64,000 bases of DNA from Nymphaea colorata (lineage: Eukaryota > Streptophyta > Magnoliopsida > Nymphaeales > Nymphaeaceae). The stretch is from contig NC_045147.1 of NCBI RefSeq assembly GCF_008831285.2, positions 7,968,334-8,032,333 of the forward strand. The letters run 5' to 3'. Position 1 is the stretch's first letter; the number at the start of each line of letters is the position of its first letter. Both the position numbers and the translations under genes were made by a program. The notes beneath the pieces are model-generated. The model ran no database searches. It was given only the letters and a program-made list of their open reading frames with translations, and was not told the DNA's origin. Shown piece after piece: positions 47,501-54,146 of this stretch.

Positions 47501-50171
47501 AGAGGGCTTAAGTACATGACGTGTTGGGTTGGGTTGCACACTCTAACTAGACCCGACCCGGTACAAAGGAAATTACTAACTTAAAAGCATTCAGAAATAA
47601 TAACAACATGAATTAAAGAGTTGCTGAATAAAATAACTTGCACCTAACAGGAATCATATATAAGAAAACCATAAAACTATGTGTTGCATCATATTCTAGG
47701 TTTTCTTCTCCCAATACAGAAGATTCACTTCCATTCTTTGTTAAAGATTCTCGGAACAAGGTGAAAACATTCATGCATCTTAACTTAGGAATGGAATTTA
47801 TCATGGCAAAAGAATTATGTAATGTGCCAAACTGTCAATACCAGACAATATAAGGCCATAGTACTCATTATGTATCCCCTCTTAAATTGTGAAAAAAATG
47901 TAAGTAAACAAACTTAATTGTGACCCACATCATCATGGGTGGATTACATCCCTTGAATTCTGCATTCAATCAACTTTACAATGAGCTTGCTTTGATTGAA
48001 AACCTTTCTTATACAAATCTGAGTTGATTTCTGGATTTTCTATGCAGGTGGCTATATCAAGGGCTTTGAATGGAATAGGGCTTGCCATTGTTACCCCCGC
48101 CATTCAATCTCTAGTTGCAGATTTAACAGATGAAAGTAATCGTGGTACAGCTTTTGGGTGGTTGCAGTTGACTGGCAACCTTGGTTCTATTTTGGGTGGC
48201 TTCCTCTCTGTATTGATAGCTTCAACAACAATAATGGGCATCCCTGGTTGGAGAGTTTCCTTCCATCTTGTTGCGCTAGTGAGTGTTATTGTCGGTTTAT
48301 TGGTTCGGTTGTTTGCCAGTGATCCCCGCTATTCAAGTGTTAGTAGTAGTGGCAATGCCACACCCAGACATTCATCTACATGGCTGGAAGTGAAGGCACT
48401 TATTCAGGAAGCGAAGAGAGTGATAAGAATTCCATCCTTCCAAATAATTGTAGCTCAAGGTGTAACAGGTTCTTTCCCTTGGTCAGCATTATCATTTGCA
48501 CCCATGTGGTTAGAGCTCATGGGGTTTTCTCACCAGGATACAGCACTTCTCATGGGCATATTCGTTATTGCTAGCTCCCTGGGCGGGCTTTTTGGGGGCA
48601 GCATGGGTGATCTTCTTGCCAAAAGATTACCAAATTCTGGCAGGATAATACTTTCCCAAATTAGCTCTGGTTCAGCCATTCCGCTTGCTGCAATTTTGTT
48701 GCTTGTTCTGCCTGATGATCCCTCCTCGGGTTTCATGCATGGTTTAGTCTTGTTCGTCATGGGCCTTTGCATTTCTTGGAATGCTCCTGCAACTAACAAG
48801 TATGTTCTTTATTACAAACTGCATGGATTTCTCGTTTGCTATCTGTCACCTGATTGATTGATATGATAAGATAGACTTATTTTTGGTGATTGACAGCGAT
48901 GCCTAATAGTTTGAGAAGACATTGGCAGTGGTTTTTTTCTGGTATAATAATAAAACAACTTTCTAAAGCCACCAACTCTGTTTTGGAAGTTGGACTTAAG
49001 GGTTCTCAATAATGCATAATTTGTTGTGCTCAAACTTTTACCAGCGGTCAAATTCAGCCTTCTGGGATAAACTAGGTGACTTTGTAATAATTTTCACCTG
49101 TATTCACGTTGTACTACAAACCTTCTAGGTCAAATTTTGCAGAAATTGTGGAACGTTCTTGGCTTTTGCTTCTTCAGCAGGCTGTGGCATGTTTCACAGC
49201 GCTTCTATATTTAGATGTTCCTAACCCAGAACCCCGCAGTTACTAGAAGTGAGGGCTTATATCCTACAACTCACAGCTCCGGTTAACTCAGTGCTTTCTC
49301 AATGTTCAAGTGTAGCAATTATCATACTGGTTGGATCTTTAATTTCATCATGTGCTTTCCATGGGTTTGACGGGCATCATATTTGCTGGAACGCTTTGTG
49401 TTGCAGTTCTCAGAAAGTCAAAGGTTTCTGTTCACGTAAAACCTTGATCTTTCAAATAGCTATTGAACTAGTAGAAGTCATAGGAGAACTTATTTTTTTT
49501 CTTTTCTTTATAATTTGTTATATGAATATTTGGAGGTTCTGTTTGTCTACAATTTGTTTTGTGCCATCTTTCTGTTATTTGGACAGGCTTGGGAATGACC
49601 TCTTAAATTTAGTCACTCTTTCCTGTATTTAGCATTTGATGTCCCCTTGGTGGATTCTTGCAGCCCAATATTTGCAGAGATTGTCCCAGAAAAATCAAGG
49701 ACAAGCATCTATGCATTGGACCGTTCATTTGAGTCCATTCTTTCATCATTTGCGCCCCCTGTTGTTGGAATTTTGGCTGAACGTGTTTATGGGTACAGAC
49801 CAGTTCCTGAAGGATCAAATAGCAAGGCTGCAGTGGAGACTGACCGTGAAAATGCTGCCTCTCTAGCAAAGGCATTGTACGCAGCCATTGGAGCGCCAAT
49901 GACACTTTGCTGTCTAATCTACAGTTTCCTCTACTGCACCTATCCAAGAGATCGTGACCGATCGCAAATGGAGTCATTCATAGAGTCTGAACTGCAGCAG
50001 CTTGAGTTGGATAATTCTCAGGGTGGAGAGCTTTCTGAGATTTGCATAACGGAGTATGATGAGACTACCAGAAAGGAAAGCAAGGCATCCAGGTTTGTAT
50101 ATGATGAAGTGGAAAATTTTGAGGATGATAATGATGAGAAGGGTTTACTTGCTGCAGTGAGAACTGTATGA
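33096..50171 (+). CDS. major facilitator superfamily transporter (spinster-like plant MFS), three coding exons
   Basis: The coding exons are 33096-33434, 48048-48799 and 49664-50171, giving 532 residues; junctions are in frame and all borders are GT-AG. Exon 1 carries [18 protein letters not shown], exon 2 the [16 protein letters not shown] signature and most membrane helices, and exon 3 [20 protein letters not shown] and an acidic C-terminal tail. Plant homologues are membrane proteins of about 500 residues with twelve predicted helices that resemble spinster-type carriers; the substrate is not known to me. The start could be 33096 or the Met at 33141, which better matches relatives. All three exons are intact although intron 1 is 14.6 kb and full of transposons, which suggests selection still acts on the gene. 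Membrane location is inferred from hydrophobicity. Confidence 0.88.
34119..34562. repeat. purine-rich MITE with a nested relative
   Basis: TTTGGATGGAGGGAAAGGGAG at the left is matched by its inverse CTCCCTTTCCCTCCATCCAAA at the right. Inside lies a second inverted pair, AAGCTTGTTTGGATAGAAAGG near 34231 and its diverged inverse ending CCAAACAAGCCTTTT near 34467. A simple duplication (TTACAATAATACCCCTAACAT, twice) lies at about 34282-34322. No coding capacity. Confidence 0.65.
35180..35525. repeat. MITE fragment and compound microsatellite
   Basis: A GTTTGGATAGGAAG fragment of the same purine-rich MITE family lies near 35230. It is followed by (TC)n at about 35381-35396, (TA)n at 35399-35418, and a second (TC)n run next to a C run at about 35485-35516. 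These explain the low-complexity frames on both strands. Confidence 0.7.
36531..36805 (-). repeat. 3' LTR of the intronic chromovirus
   Basis: Begins TGTTAGCCTCTG and ends GCGCCTAACA on the plus strand, with GGAAT before it. It differs from the partner LTR by single bases only. Confidence 0.9.
38242..38832. mobile_element. 591-bp hAT MITE nested in the chromovirus
   Basis: Starts CTCAGTCACCTG and ends CAGGTGACATAG, inverse ends apart from two bases, and is flanked by the perfect 8-bp duplication CCCACAAG at 38234-38241 and 38833-38840. The ends carry arrays of GCACCCGCACC on one side and GCACCGGCACCC on the other, around an AT-rich centre with an (AAT)n-like run. It separates the RNase H and integrase regions of the chromovirus. 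The outer bases CTATGTCACC match the element at 606-3952. Confidence 0.87.
39153..39618 (+). repeat. 5' LTR of the copia element
   Basis: 466 bp. A TATA-like TATAAATAGAGGCCG lies at about 39451-39465, so transcription probably starts just after it. A (TC)n run of over 40 bp follows at about 39520-39563, in the transcribed leader. Tandem-like phrases with CTCCTAGGATTC and GTAGTTAATATCCTTG repeat in U3. Confidence 0.93.
39839..44155 (+). CDS. copia gag-pol polyprotein, 1438 residues, intact
   Basis: The frame is open further upstream into the LTR, but the first credible start is 39839 ([11 protein letters not shown]), after the primer site and in a typical gag context ([10 protein letters not shown]). 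In order: gag; zinc knuckle [14 protein letters not shown] near residue 273; aspartic protease LDSGAATHV near 337; GAG-pre-integrase [10 protein letters not shown] near 497; integrase with the D, D and E residues near 562, 625 and 661 ([22 protein letters not shown]); reverse transcriptase with YVDD near 1114; RNase H with [15 protein letters not shown] and CDNQSA near 1281-1357. The order protease-integrase-RT-RNase H defines Ty1/copia. All catalytic motifs look intact. It would make the particle and enzymes for retrotransposition. Confidence 0.95.
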   Translation: MENLSHSGMSSSFLPHLITEKLNHENYLIWKRQIMPFIRSQGLFGHLDGSTKAPPISVLQEIKNEAGEVIAVHEDNNPEHAMWMRRDQSLVAYILSTLSQQVLLSVSDDCTAEELWETFADTFSQISEARIMYLKKEFQNLSKGSTSIMDYLGRIKAVADQLAASGNNISDKEKVQQTLNGLGHDYHAFITALEVLPVLPSFNELQGKLLQHEMNMKRVIERTDQENSQNVLAMNVKFGKSHGNSNHGGRGILPTPHNQGMSPLDTSRKIPICFQCNKKGHMKAQCWFNPQNKNKGVRHDYKQGGQSSKSTAEDMQQLLMAAFSKMTIKQNEQGEWFLDSGAATHVTGNAGKLTNLSPHYGRSCIITGDGKSHPITHIGNAHIPLSSSSLSLSNVVLAPNIKKNIISISKLIDDTSSSVEFTPSSVYVKDLQTKKMFARGERQGNMYVLKECLPKDSSTFDIGLKTFSLSHNASSVPSSCHFQSKVRGPNQFLESDLWHSRLGHCGRHFIEKLVTDSLIPRSSLPLTSSVKKCSSCGLCKSHVLPFHNINQRASKPFETIFSDVWGPAPIDSMSGSRYYVLFIDSYSRFTWIYFMKHKSEVPHIFRNFYAMIQTKFSSNVVHFQCDGGGEYSSLDFIEFLREKGITRQISCPYTPQQNGVVERKHRHIVESAMSMMHDTNVPISLWTEAFHTAVYIINCLPMTLLMSKSPYFTLLGKQPDYKNLKVFGCVCYVHVDAALRNKFQDKAIQCRFIGYADEYKGFRCYDPTTKRIKTSRNVIFDEHSFDNTNEMPMTIESYDPWTSTQLFNADPVIENDVPQSEDSERAIQPSDMAQSENQEDPTQSSSHHENNNEQSNDAHRYSGLIYSRRLRDRDAHSEEDNMPHLRRSQRIRHPIHRWVSYDSLSLDFQLFMAKVGKEEEPTSFDQASKSHHWRKAMKEEMDALHECGTWEIVPRPHEKNVVGSKWVYKIKYKPDGSIERHKARLVAKGFTQQYGEDYDETFSPVIKMGTIRVIISLAVEYGWRLHQMDVKNAFLHGDLREEVYMEQPPGYTKGDSHAWVCKLRKSIYGLKQASRSWFDSFSCKIQECGFRRCPLDHSLFIYRKENIFTLLLIYVDDIVITGNSEKHIEEAKVLMMQNFKMKELGDLRFFLGVEIDRHNNRLTLTQQKYTLDLLKKSGMSDCKPVGTPSVLNQRLSAQDGELHEDPTQYRSIVGALQYLTFTRPDIIYAVNQVSQFMHAPRDTHMDAVKRILRYLKGTAGDGLVYGKSENITTGHQLMTFTDADWAGDPDQRKSISGFCIFIGRNLVSWSCRKQKAVARSSTEAEYRCMAAGTAEVTWVRHLLENIGEKIKTSMLMCDNQSAINIAFNPVQHGRTKHIEIDQHFVRQKVEDKEIQPIYVRTDEQVADLFTKGLTKERFWFLKGKLYMVQNHAQLEGGC
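44150..44611 (+). repeat. 3' LTR of the copia element
   Basis: 462 bp; same ends as the 5' LTR. The CT run is shorter and interrupted by TTTC. The gag-pol stop codon (44153-44155) lies just inside the LTR. Confidence 0.93.
47375..47649 (-). repeat. 5' LTR of the intronic chromovirus
   Basis: Begins TGTTAGCCTCTG and ends GCACCTAACA on the plus strand, followed by GGAAT. The inverse primer site GCTCTGATACC lies one base to its left. Confidence 0.9.
48800..49663 (+). other. intron 2 of the MFS gene
   Basis: 864 bp, starting GTATGT and ending TTCTTGCAG. At about 49130-49246, after a CTAG, the frame [10 protein letters not shown] continues through a hydrophobic stretch to a stop. It echoes the start of exon 3 ([10 protein letters not shown]) and could be a decayed exon copy or chance. 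Confidence 0.75.
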
Positions 50172-50610
50172 TCCTCCACATGCTTTCACTGAAGATTTCT
50201 ATCTCATCAAGGAAATGGTAAATTTATGCTTAGTGGAAATTCTTTCGCATGTTCTTGCCAGAGTCCCACTGCTGAGCATGAATGGATTCTCTCATGCACC
50301 CAACCAAGTTTGATTAGCCTTGATATAAATCCATGTGGGGGAAGTAGTTACTTGAATTTGATTTTAGAAGTTGAAGAGTTTTGAGAACGCATCATTGGTG
50401 TTACTACATATGAATTCATCAAAATGAGACTAAGTGAACAATGTGCTATTTAAGGTATGCCTGCTAGCCTTGGGTTCGCTGCTGCATAATATCTTCCTTC
50501 CCAAAACCTTAACTGGCACGATCCTTTCCAAAGCCATCTGTAGTCGCTGAACAATGAATGCTGATACGGATGCGTCGGGGCTACTGTGTTGTATTGTACA
50601 TTTATCATGT

Positions 50611-50616
50611 AATAAA
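50611..50616 (+). terminator. candidate poly(A) signal of the MFS gene
   Basis: AATAAA lies about 440 bp after the stop codon, in a T-rich setting with TTGTATTGTACATT upstream. Plant signals are loose, so this is only the best candidate. Confidence 0.35.
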
Positions 50617-50619
50617 CGG

Positions 50620-51257
50620 TAATATTGTCCTGAAATGAAAAGTTCAAGCTTGTATTTGATCGGAGGTAGCTTCAGTCTTCTGTAGATAAAACTGAAAAAC
50701 AATTTTTGCATCCCATTCGTAGCTTTTGTCAGGCTTTATCAACTCATATGTAAATTTATGTGACTGGGAATATAAACTTGTAGCATATGATAACTACTTT
50801 TTGAAGCCATTAATGATCTGTTTTCTGCTGTTTTAGCTGAACATATCTGCATGGTTTTCCTCCGCCCATCTTTAAGTATGGATGTTGGGATATGAGTTGA
50901 TGTTATACTTTCGAGAGATCTACACTAAAAGTGGAGGATCGAACTTTGGGGTTCCGTTGCAGATAGCTATTCGTGGACTCTTGTTCCTTTCAATTATTTC
51001 CTAATAAATGACGAAGAAAACCATCGACACAGTGTGAAATAGGTCCTTGGCCAATCATAAATTGTTCGTCACAGATGTTTTCGAGCCGATCATGCAAGGT
51101 TTTACATACAAGGTTACATTGGTAGTGCTCTGACGATCATTTGGTTACTCATTACTAAAAAGAAGTGGAGGTTGCATTAACTTTAGCTACTCCAGAAAGA
51201 TCAAGGTCCCTAGAAGAAGCGGCTAAAGTTTGACGAACAAAACACGTCTGCTGGAGG
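50620..51257. other. downstream flank of the MFS gene
   Basis: No gene or repeat that I can support. Composition is ordinary intergenic. Confidence 0.4.
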
Positions 51258-51500
51258 TCAGGCCTCCATCCCTGTTATTAAAGAGAAAAAAAAATGCCTG
51301 TAGAGAGGAATCACATAAAAGAACACAGAGGCACCATTGCTTCTGCTAAAAGAACCCAAAAAACGGACTGCAGCATATCCTGCAGAAAACAAAGGAGAAC
51401 AAACCCCTGTACAAGGAAAATCAAAAGCGTTTAGCAATCTCCCTAGCTGGAAGATCAGTCGAGATGTACAATTGATTAACAAACCTTTTCATCCAAGTCT

Positions 51501-52000
51501 TCAAGCAGATATCCTCTTCCTTCCAACCCTGCTGCAAGGACCTTCACCCACCTTTTTTTGGTTTGTCACTATTTTGATCATTTTATATATCAGGTCACCT
51601 GAACCTAACCCCAATATTTGATCCAGGGTCGTCTCCTTGAAGTTAGCAATCTTGGGAGGAAATATCATGCGTCGGCCATCACGAAGATCCACCTCCACTG
51701 CAGCGAGACAGTTGTTTTGGATGCTTTCAGGATGCAAGATTGGCTTTAATTCGTTGCTGGCCAATCTCCCATAGAAAGTCCAGACCTCATCCAAATTTTA
51801 CAGCTCTTAAGATCACTCATTTTTTGTGATGAGCAGGCTAAGAAGATGTCTGACCATTGTCTTCAGACTTCCTTTTCAATTCCCATTGTTGAAACTTTAT
51901 TACCCTCAGTCAAAGATCTGTTACGGGCCTTCCATATGCACCACGCCACTTTGGAAACTAATTTTCTAGCACCTAGATTTCCACATTTCTTTGAATTTAC
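51501..52000 (-). pseudogene. possible LINE-derived coding remnant
   Basis: On the minus strand a frame contains VSKVAWCIWKARNRSLTEG (about 51955-51895), close to the W-x-IWKARN phrase common near the C-terminal end of plant LINE polyproteins. A second frame (51794-51501) follows with MDEVWTFYGRLASNELKP. They are in different frames and lack RT motifs. I infer the 3' tail of a decayed LINE; a different family is possible. Confidence 0.35.
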
Positions 52001-52035
52001 AACCGAACCACTTCTTTTAAAGTCACACCTCCTTT

Positions 52036-52240
52036 GGATGGAAGGAAAGGGAGAAAAAGGAATGGAAAGAATGGTGTGCCCGGTGTTTGGATGGCTAATT
52101 AAAGTGGAGGAAATGAAAAGGAGAATGAAAATTTGTGTTTCGACGTGAAGGAAAGAAAATGAGAGGAGAAGAAGGGAAAGCACTCCTTATTTTATTTCTA
52201 ATCCTTCAAAAAATGAAGAGATTAGGAGGGAAAGGAAAGG
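52036..52240. repeat. copy of the purine-rich GGATGGA MITE family
   Basis: Starts TTTGGATGGAAGGAAAGGGAG, continues with AAGGAATGGAAAG phrases and a GTTTGGATGGCTAATTAAAG core, and ends in GGGAAAGGAAAGG. It resembles the left half of the repeat at 34119-34562, without a clear right TIR. Confidence 0.5.
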
Positions 52241-52990
52241 CATATTCTCGTTGCCACTATGCCGTCTAGTTATTTCTGGCTACCATTTTTTTTGCTCTTG
52301 TGCTTGCATGATACCTACCCAGTGGCACCGTGCTCTTTGTACTCCAGGACGTAGCAGCCACGATGGTGGTATTTCTCTTTGGTAGTGACCCCACGATGGT
52401 TTATGCAACTCATTGAACATGACAGGCGTATCTTAAATTCTCAAATGCGTTTTTGAATATGGTGGTAGTGTTTTATGTGGGTGGAAAAAAAATCAATGTT
52501 TTTTCACGAATGATCTGGACCTTCAGTGATAGATAATGAAATTAGTTTTAGGCATTTCAATGGAGGTGGATATGCCATGGCACAGAGGACTCAAGATATT
52601 CAATCGTGAATCTTCCTCAGATTTGTTTTGATGATAATGTTGCTGCATTTTTTATTGGAAGCAATTATTTACATGTCAAGTGGCAGCAGGTAAACATAAG
52701 AAATTGAATGGATGTATGAAAGGCATTCGCTAAGGTTTGCCAAAAAAAATATCAATAAATGGTAGTGATCAATTAAATTGAAAAATTTGTCAATCTATGT
52801 TGAAAAATAGGTGAATTAGATAAAAAAAATTGTCAATTTAGGTTATGAACATTGGGTTGCTGTCTCATTTCAAAACACACTCTTTTGGGCTATTTGTATC
52901 GACCATTTTAAATCATACTTTAAATTTAATAAATCAAAAAGTTAAATGTTTATTACTAGTTTATCTAAAGATATGTTTATCTAGGTGCAA
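52241..52990. other. AT-rich interval, no gene
   Basis: No frame or repeat that I can support. It runs directly into the plastid-derived block. Confidence 0.4.
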
Positions 52991-53052
52991 TTTCCATGTC
53001 TAATAGATGGGGCAAGTTAAAAGGAACAAACTGCTTGATTACAAGCAAACAT

Positions 53053-53239
53053 AGAGTACGATTAACCTCTGGATTTGAAATCACTGCTTATATACCTAGT
53101 ATTGGCCATAATTTACACGAACATTATGTAGTATTAGTAAGAGGAGGAAGGGTTAAGGATTTACCCGGTGTGAGATATCACATTGTTCGAGGAACCCTAG
53201 ATGTTGTTGGAGTAAAGGATCGTCAACAAGGGCGTTCTG
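53053..53239 (+). pseudogene. rps12: plastid-derived rps12 exon 2 fragment
   Basis: From [15 protein letters not shown] to RGTLD and [11 protein letters not shown] the translation follows ribosomal protein uS12 of chloroplasts, with a few changes, for example [13 protein letters not shown] where the plastid protein usually has PGIGHNLQEHSVV. The true exon would start slightly earlier (KVA before RVR), so its 5' border is lost. Reading stops 10 bases into the intron. uS12 belongs to the decoding centre of the 30S ribosomal subunit. This nuclear copy has no transit peptide or complete gene and should be inert. Confidence 0.9.
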
Positions 53240-53470
53240 GTGCGTTGTAGGTTCTTATCCAAGACTTGTATCATTTGATGATGATGCCATGTGAATCGCC
53301 AGAAACATGTGAAGTATATGGCTAACCCAATAACGAAAGTTTCGTAAAGGAACTGAAGCAGGTTACCATGAGACAAAAGATCTTCTTTCTAAAGAGATTT
53401 AGAACTATTATATTAATATGTCCAAGGTCCAATATTGAAATCATTTCAGAGGTTTTCCCTGACTTTGTCA
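53240..53470 (+). other. 5' part of the rps12 group II intron (plastid-derived)
   Basis: Starts GTGCG, the group II 5' consensus, and continues with ACCATGAGACAAAAGATC-type sequence known from the chloroplast rps12 intron. It breaks off at about 53470, where sequence switches to inverted rps7. Confidence 0.8.
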
Positions 53471-53476
53471 ACATGA

Positions 53477-53830
53477 TTAACGAAAATGTGCAAAAGCTCT
53501 ATTGGCCTCTGCCATTCTATGAGTCTCTTTCTTTTTGCGTATGGCATCGCCACTCCCCCCTGGCAGCATTGACTAATTCGGAACTTAATTTGAAAGCAAT
53601 ATTTTGACCCGAACATTTTTGGGAAGCCCCTAATAACCAACGAATGGCAAGTGCTTTTCCTTGTGTAGATCCTATTTCAATGGGAAGTTGATGAGTCGAT
53701 CTGCCTACACGTCTTGCTTTTACTGCTATAATGGGAGTTACTCCACGTATTGCTTGACATAAAACAGATAGTGGATTTGTTTGTCTTTCGTTGAATCCTT
53801 TTCATGACTCAATAGATAATTTGATAAGCC
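53477..53830 (-). pseudogene. rps7: plastid-derived rps7 fragment
   Basis: On the minus strand the translation follows chloroplast ribosomal protein uS7: LAYQIIY, then [16 protein letters not shown], then [19 protein letters not shown], and ending NRAFAHFR with TAA at 53479-53477. An in-frame stop follows LAYQIIY, a small deletion near 53785 shifts the frame, and the N-terminal part is missing. uS7 binds the 16S rRNA head of the small subunit in plastids. This copy cannot be functional. Confidence 0.88.
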
Positions 53831-53939
53831 AAAACTAAATGTAGCCTCATGTCAATTGATTTAGCCGATTGGAGAGAGAGATGTATAATTCAAGTTCTAT
53901 AGTGATAGGGGCACAACTATAAATTAACTTAAACTCTCT

Positions 53940-54146
53940 CTTTTCATTTATGTGGTGTAAACAAACAAGATTTTGATGATTTCTTTCTTTTCCTTTCTAT
54001 CCAAACAAACTTCTATAATCCTTACCTTTCTTCCATTTTCTTTTATTTCTTTTCTTTTCCCCTCATTGATTCCTTCCACTTTTCTATTTTTCCCGTCCTT
54101 TCTAATAATTAGTCTCCTCTCCTTTCTCTCCATCCAAACATAGTGT
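53940..54146. repeat. pyrimidine-rich copy of the GGATGGA MITE family
   Basis: TTTCTATCCAAACAAACTTC and CTCTCCTTTCTCTCCATCCAAAC flank a pyrimidine-rich core. This is the inverse orientation of the repeats at 34119 and 52036. Confidence 0.5.

Larger units (their letters stand above)
36531..47649 (-). mobile_element. Ty3/gypsy chromovirus in intron 1, itself host to two insertions
   Basis: LTRs of 275 bp (TGTTAG...CTAACA) at 36531-36805 and 47375-47649 are flanked by a perfect 5-bp duplication, GGAAT (36526-36530 and 47650-47654). The primer site GGTATCAGAGC (minus) adjoins the right LTR and a polypurine tract (GAAGGGGGGGCAAT, minus) the left one. The LTRs differ at about 7 of 275 positions. 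Subtracting the copia element and the hAT MITE with their duplications leaves about 5056 bp. Short LTRs, small size and a C-terminal chromodomain suggest the Reina type, which is an inference. It lies antisense to the MFS gene. Confidence 0.92.
33435..48047 (+). other. 14.6-kb intron 1 of the MFS gene
   Basis: Starts GTAACT and ends TATGCAG. About 11.1 kb of its length is one minus-strand chromovirus with two further elements nested in it, and it also contains MITEs and microsatellites. Removing the chromovirus and one target duplication leaves about 3.5 kb, which would be the earlier intron. Confidence 0.82.
53047..53839. other. nuclear insertion of plastid DNA (NUPT), rearranged
   Basis: The left part (53047 to about 53470, plus strand) is chloroplast rps12 exon 2 followed by the start of its group II intron. 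The right part (about 53477-53839, minus strand) is the 3' three-quarters of rps7. In chloroplast genomes rps12 exons 2-3 and rps7 are adjacent and on the same strand, so the opposite orientation here shows rearrangement, and the rest of the intron and exon 3 are missing. Substitutions and indels show it is not a recent insertion. Confidence 0.88.

Noticed and set aside
49249-49632. 127-residue hydrophobic frame in MFS intron 2
   Set aside because: It lies between good splice sites of the MFS gene and has no match to the transporter; hydrophobicity comes from T-rich intron sequence.
52996-53250. An 84-residue frame as a nuclear rps12 gene
   Set aside because: The first 19 residues are not uS12, the reading continues into the group II intron, exons 1 and 3 are absent, and there is no transit peptide.
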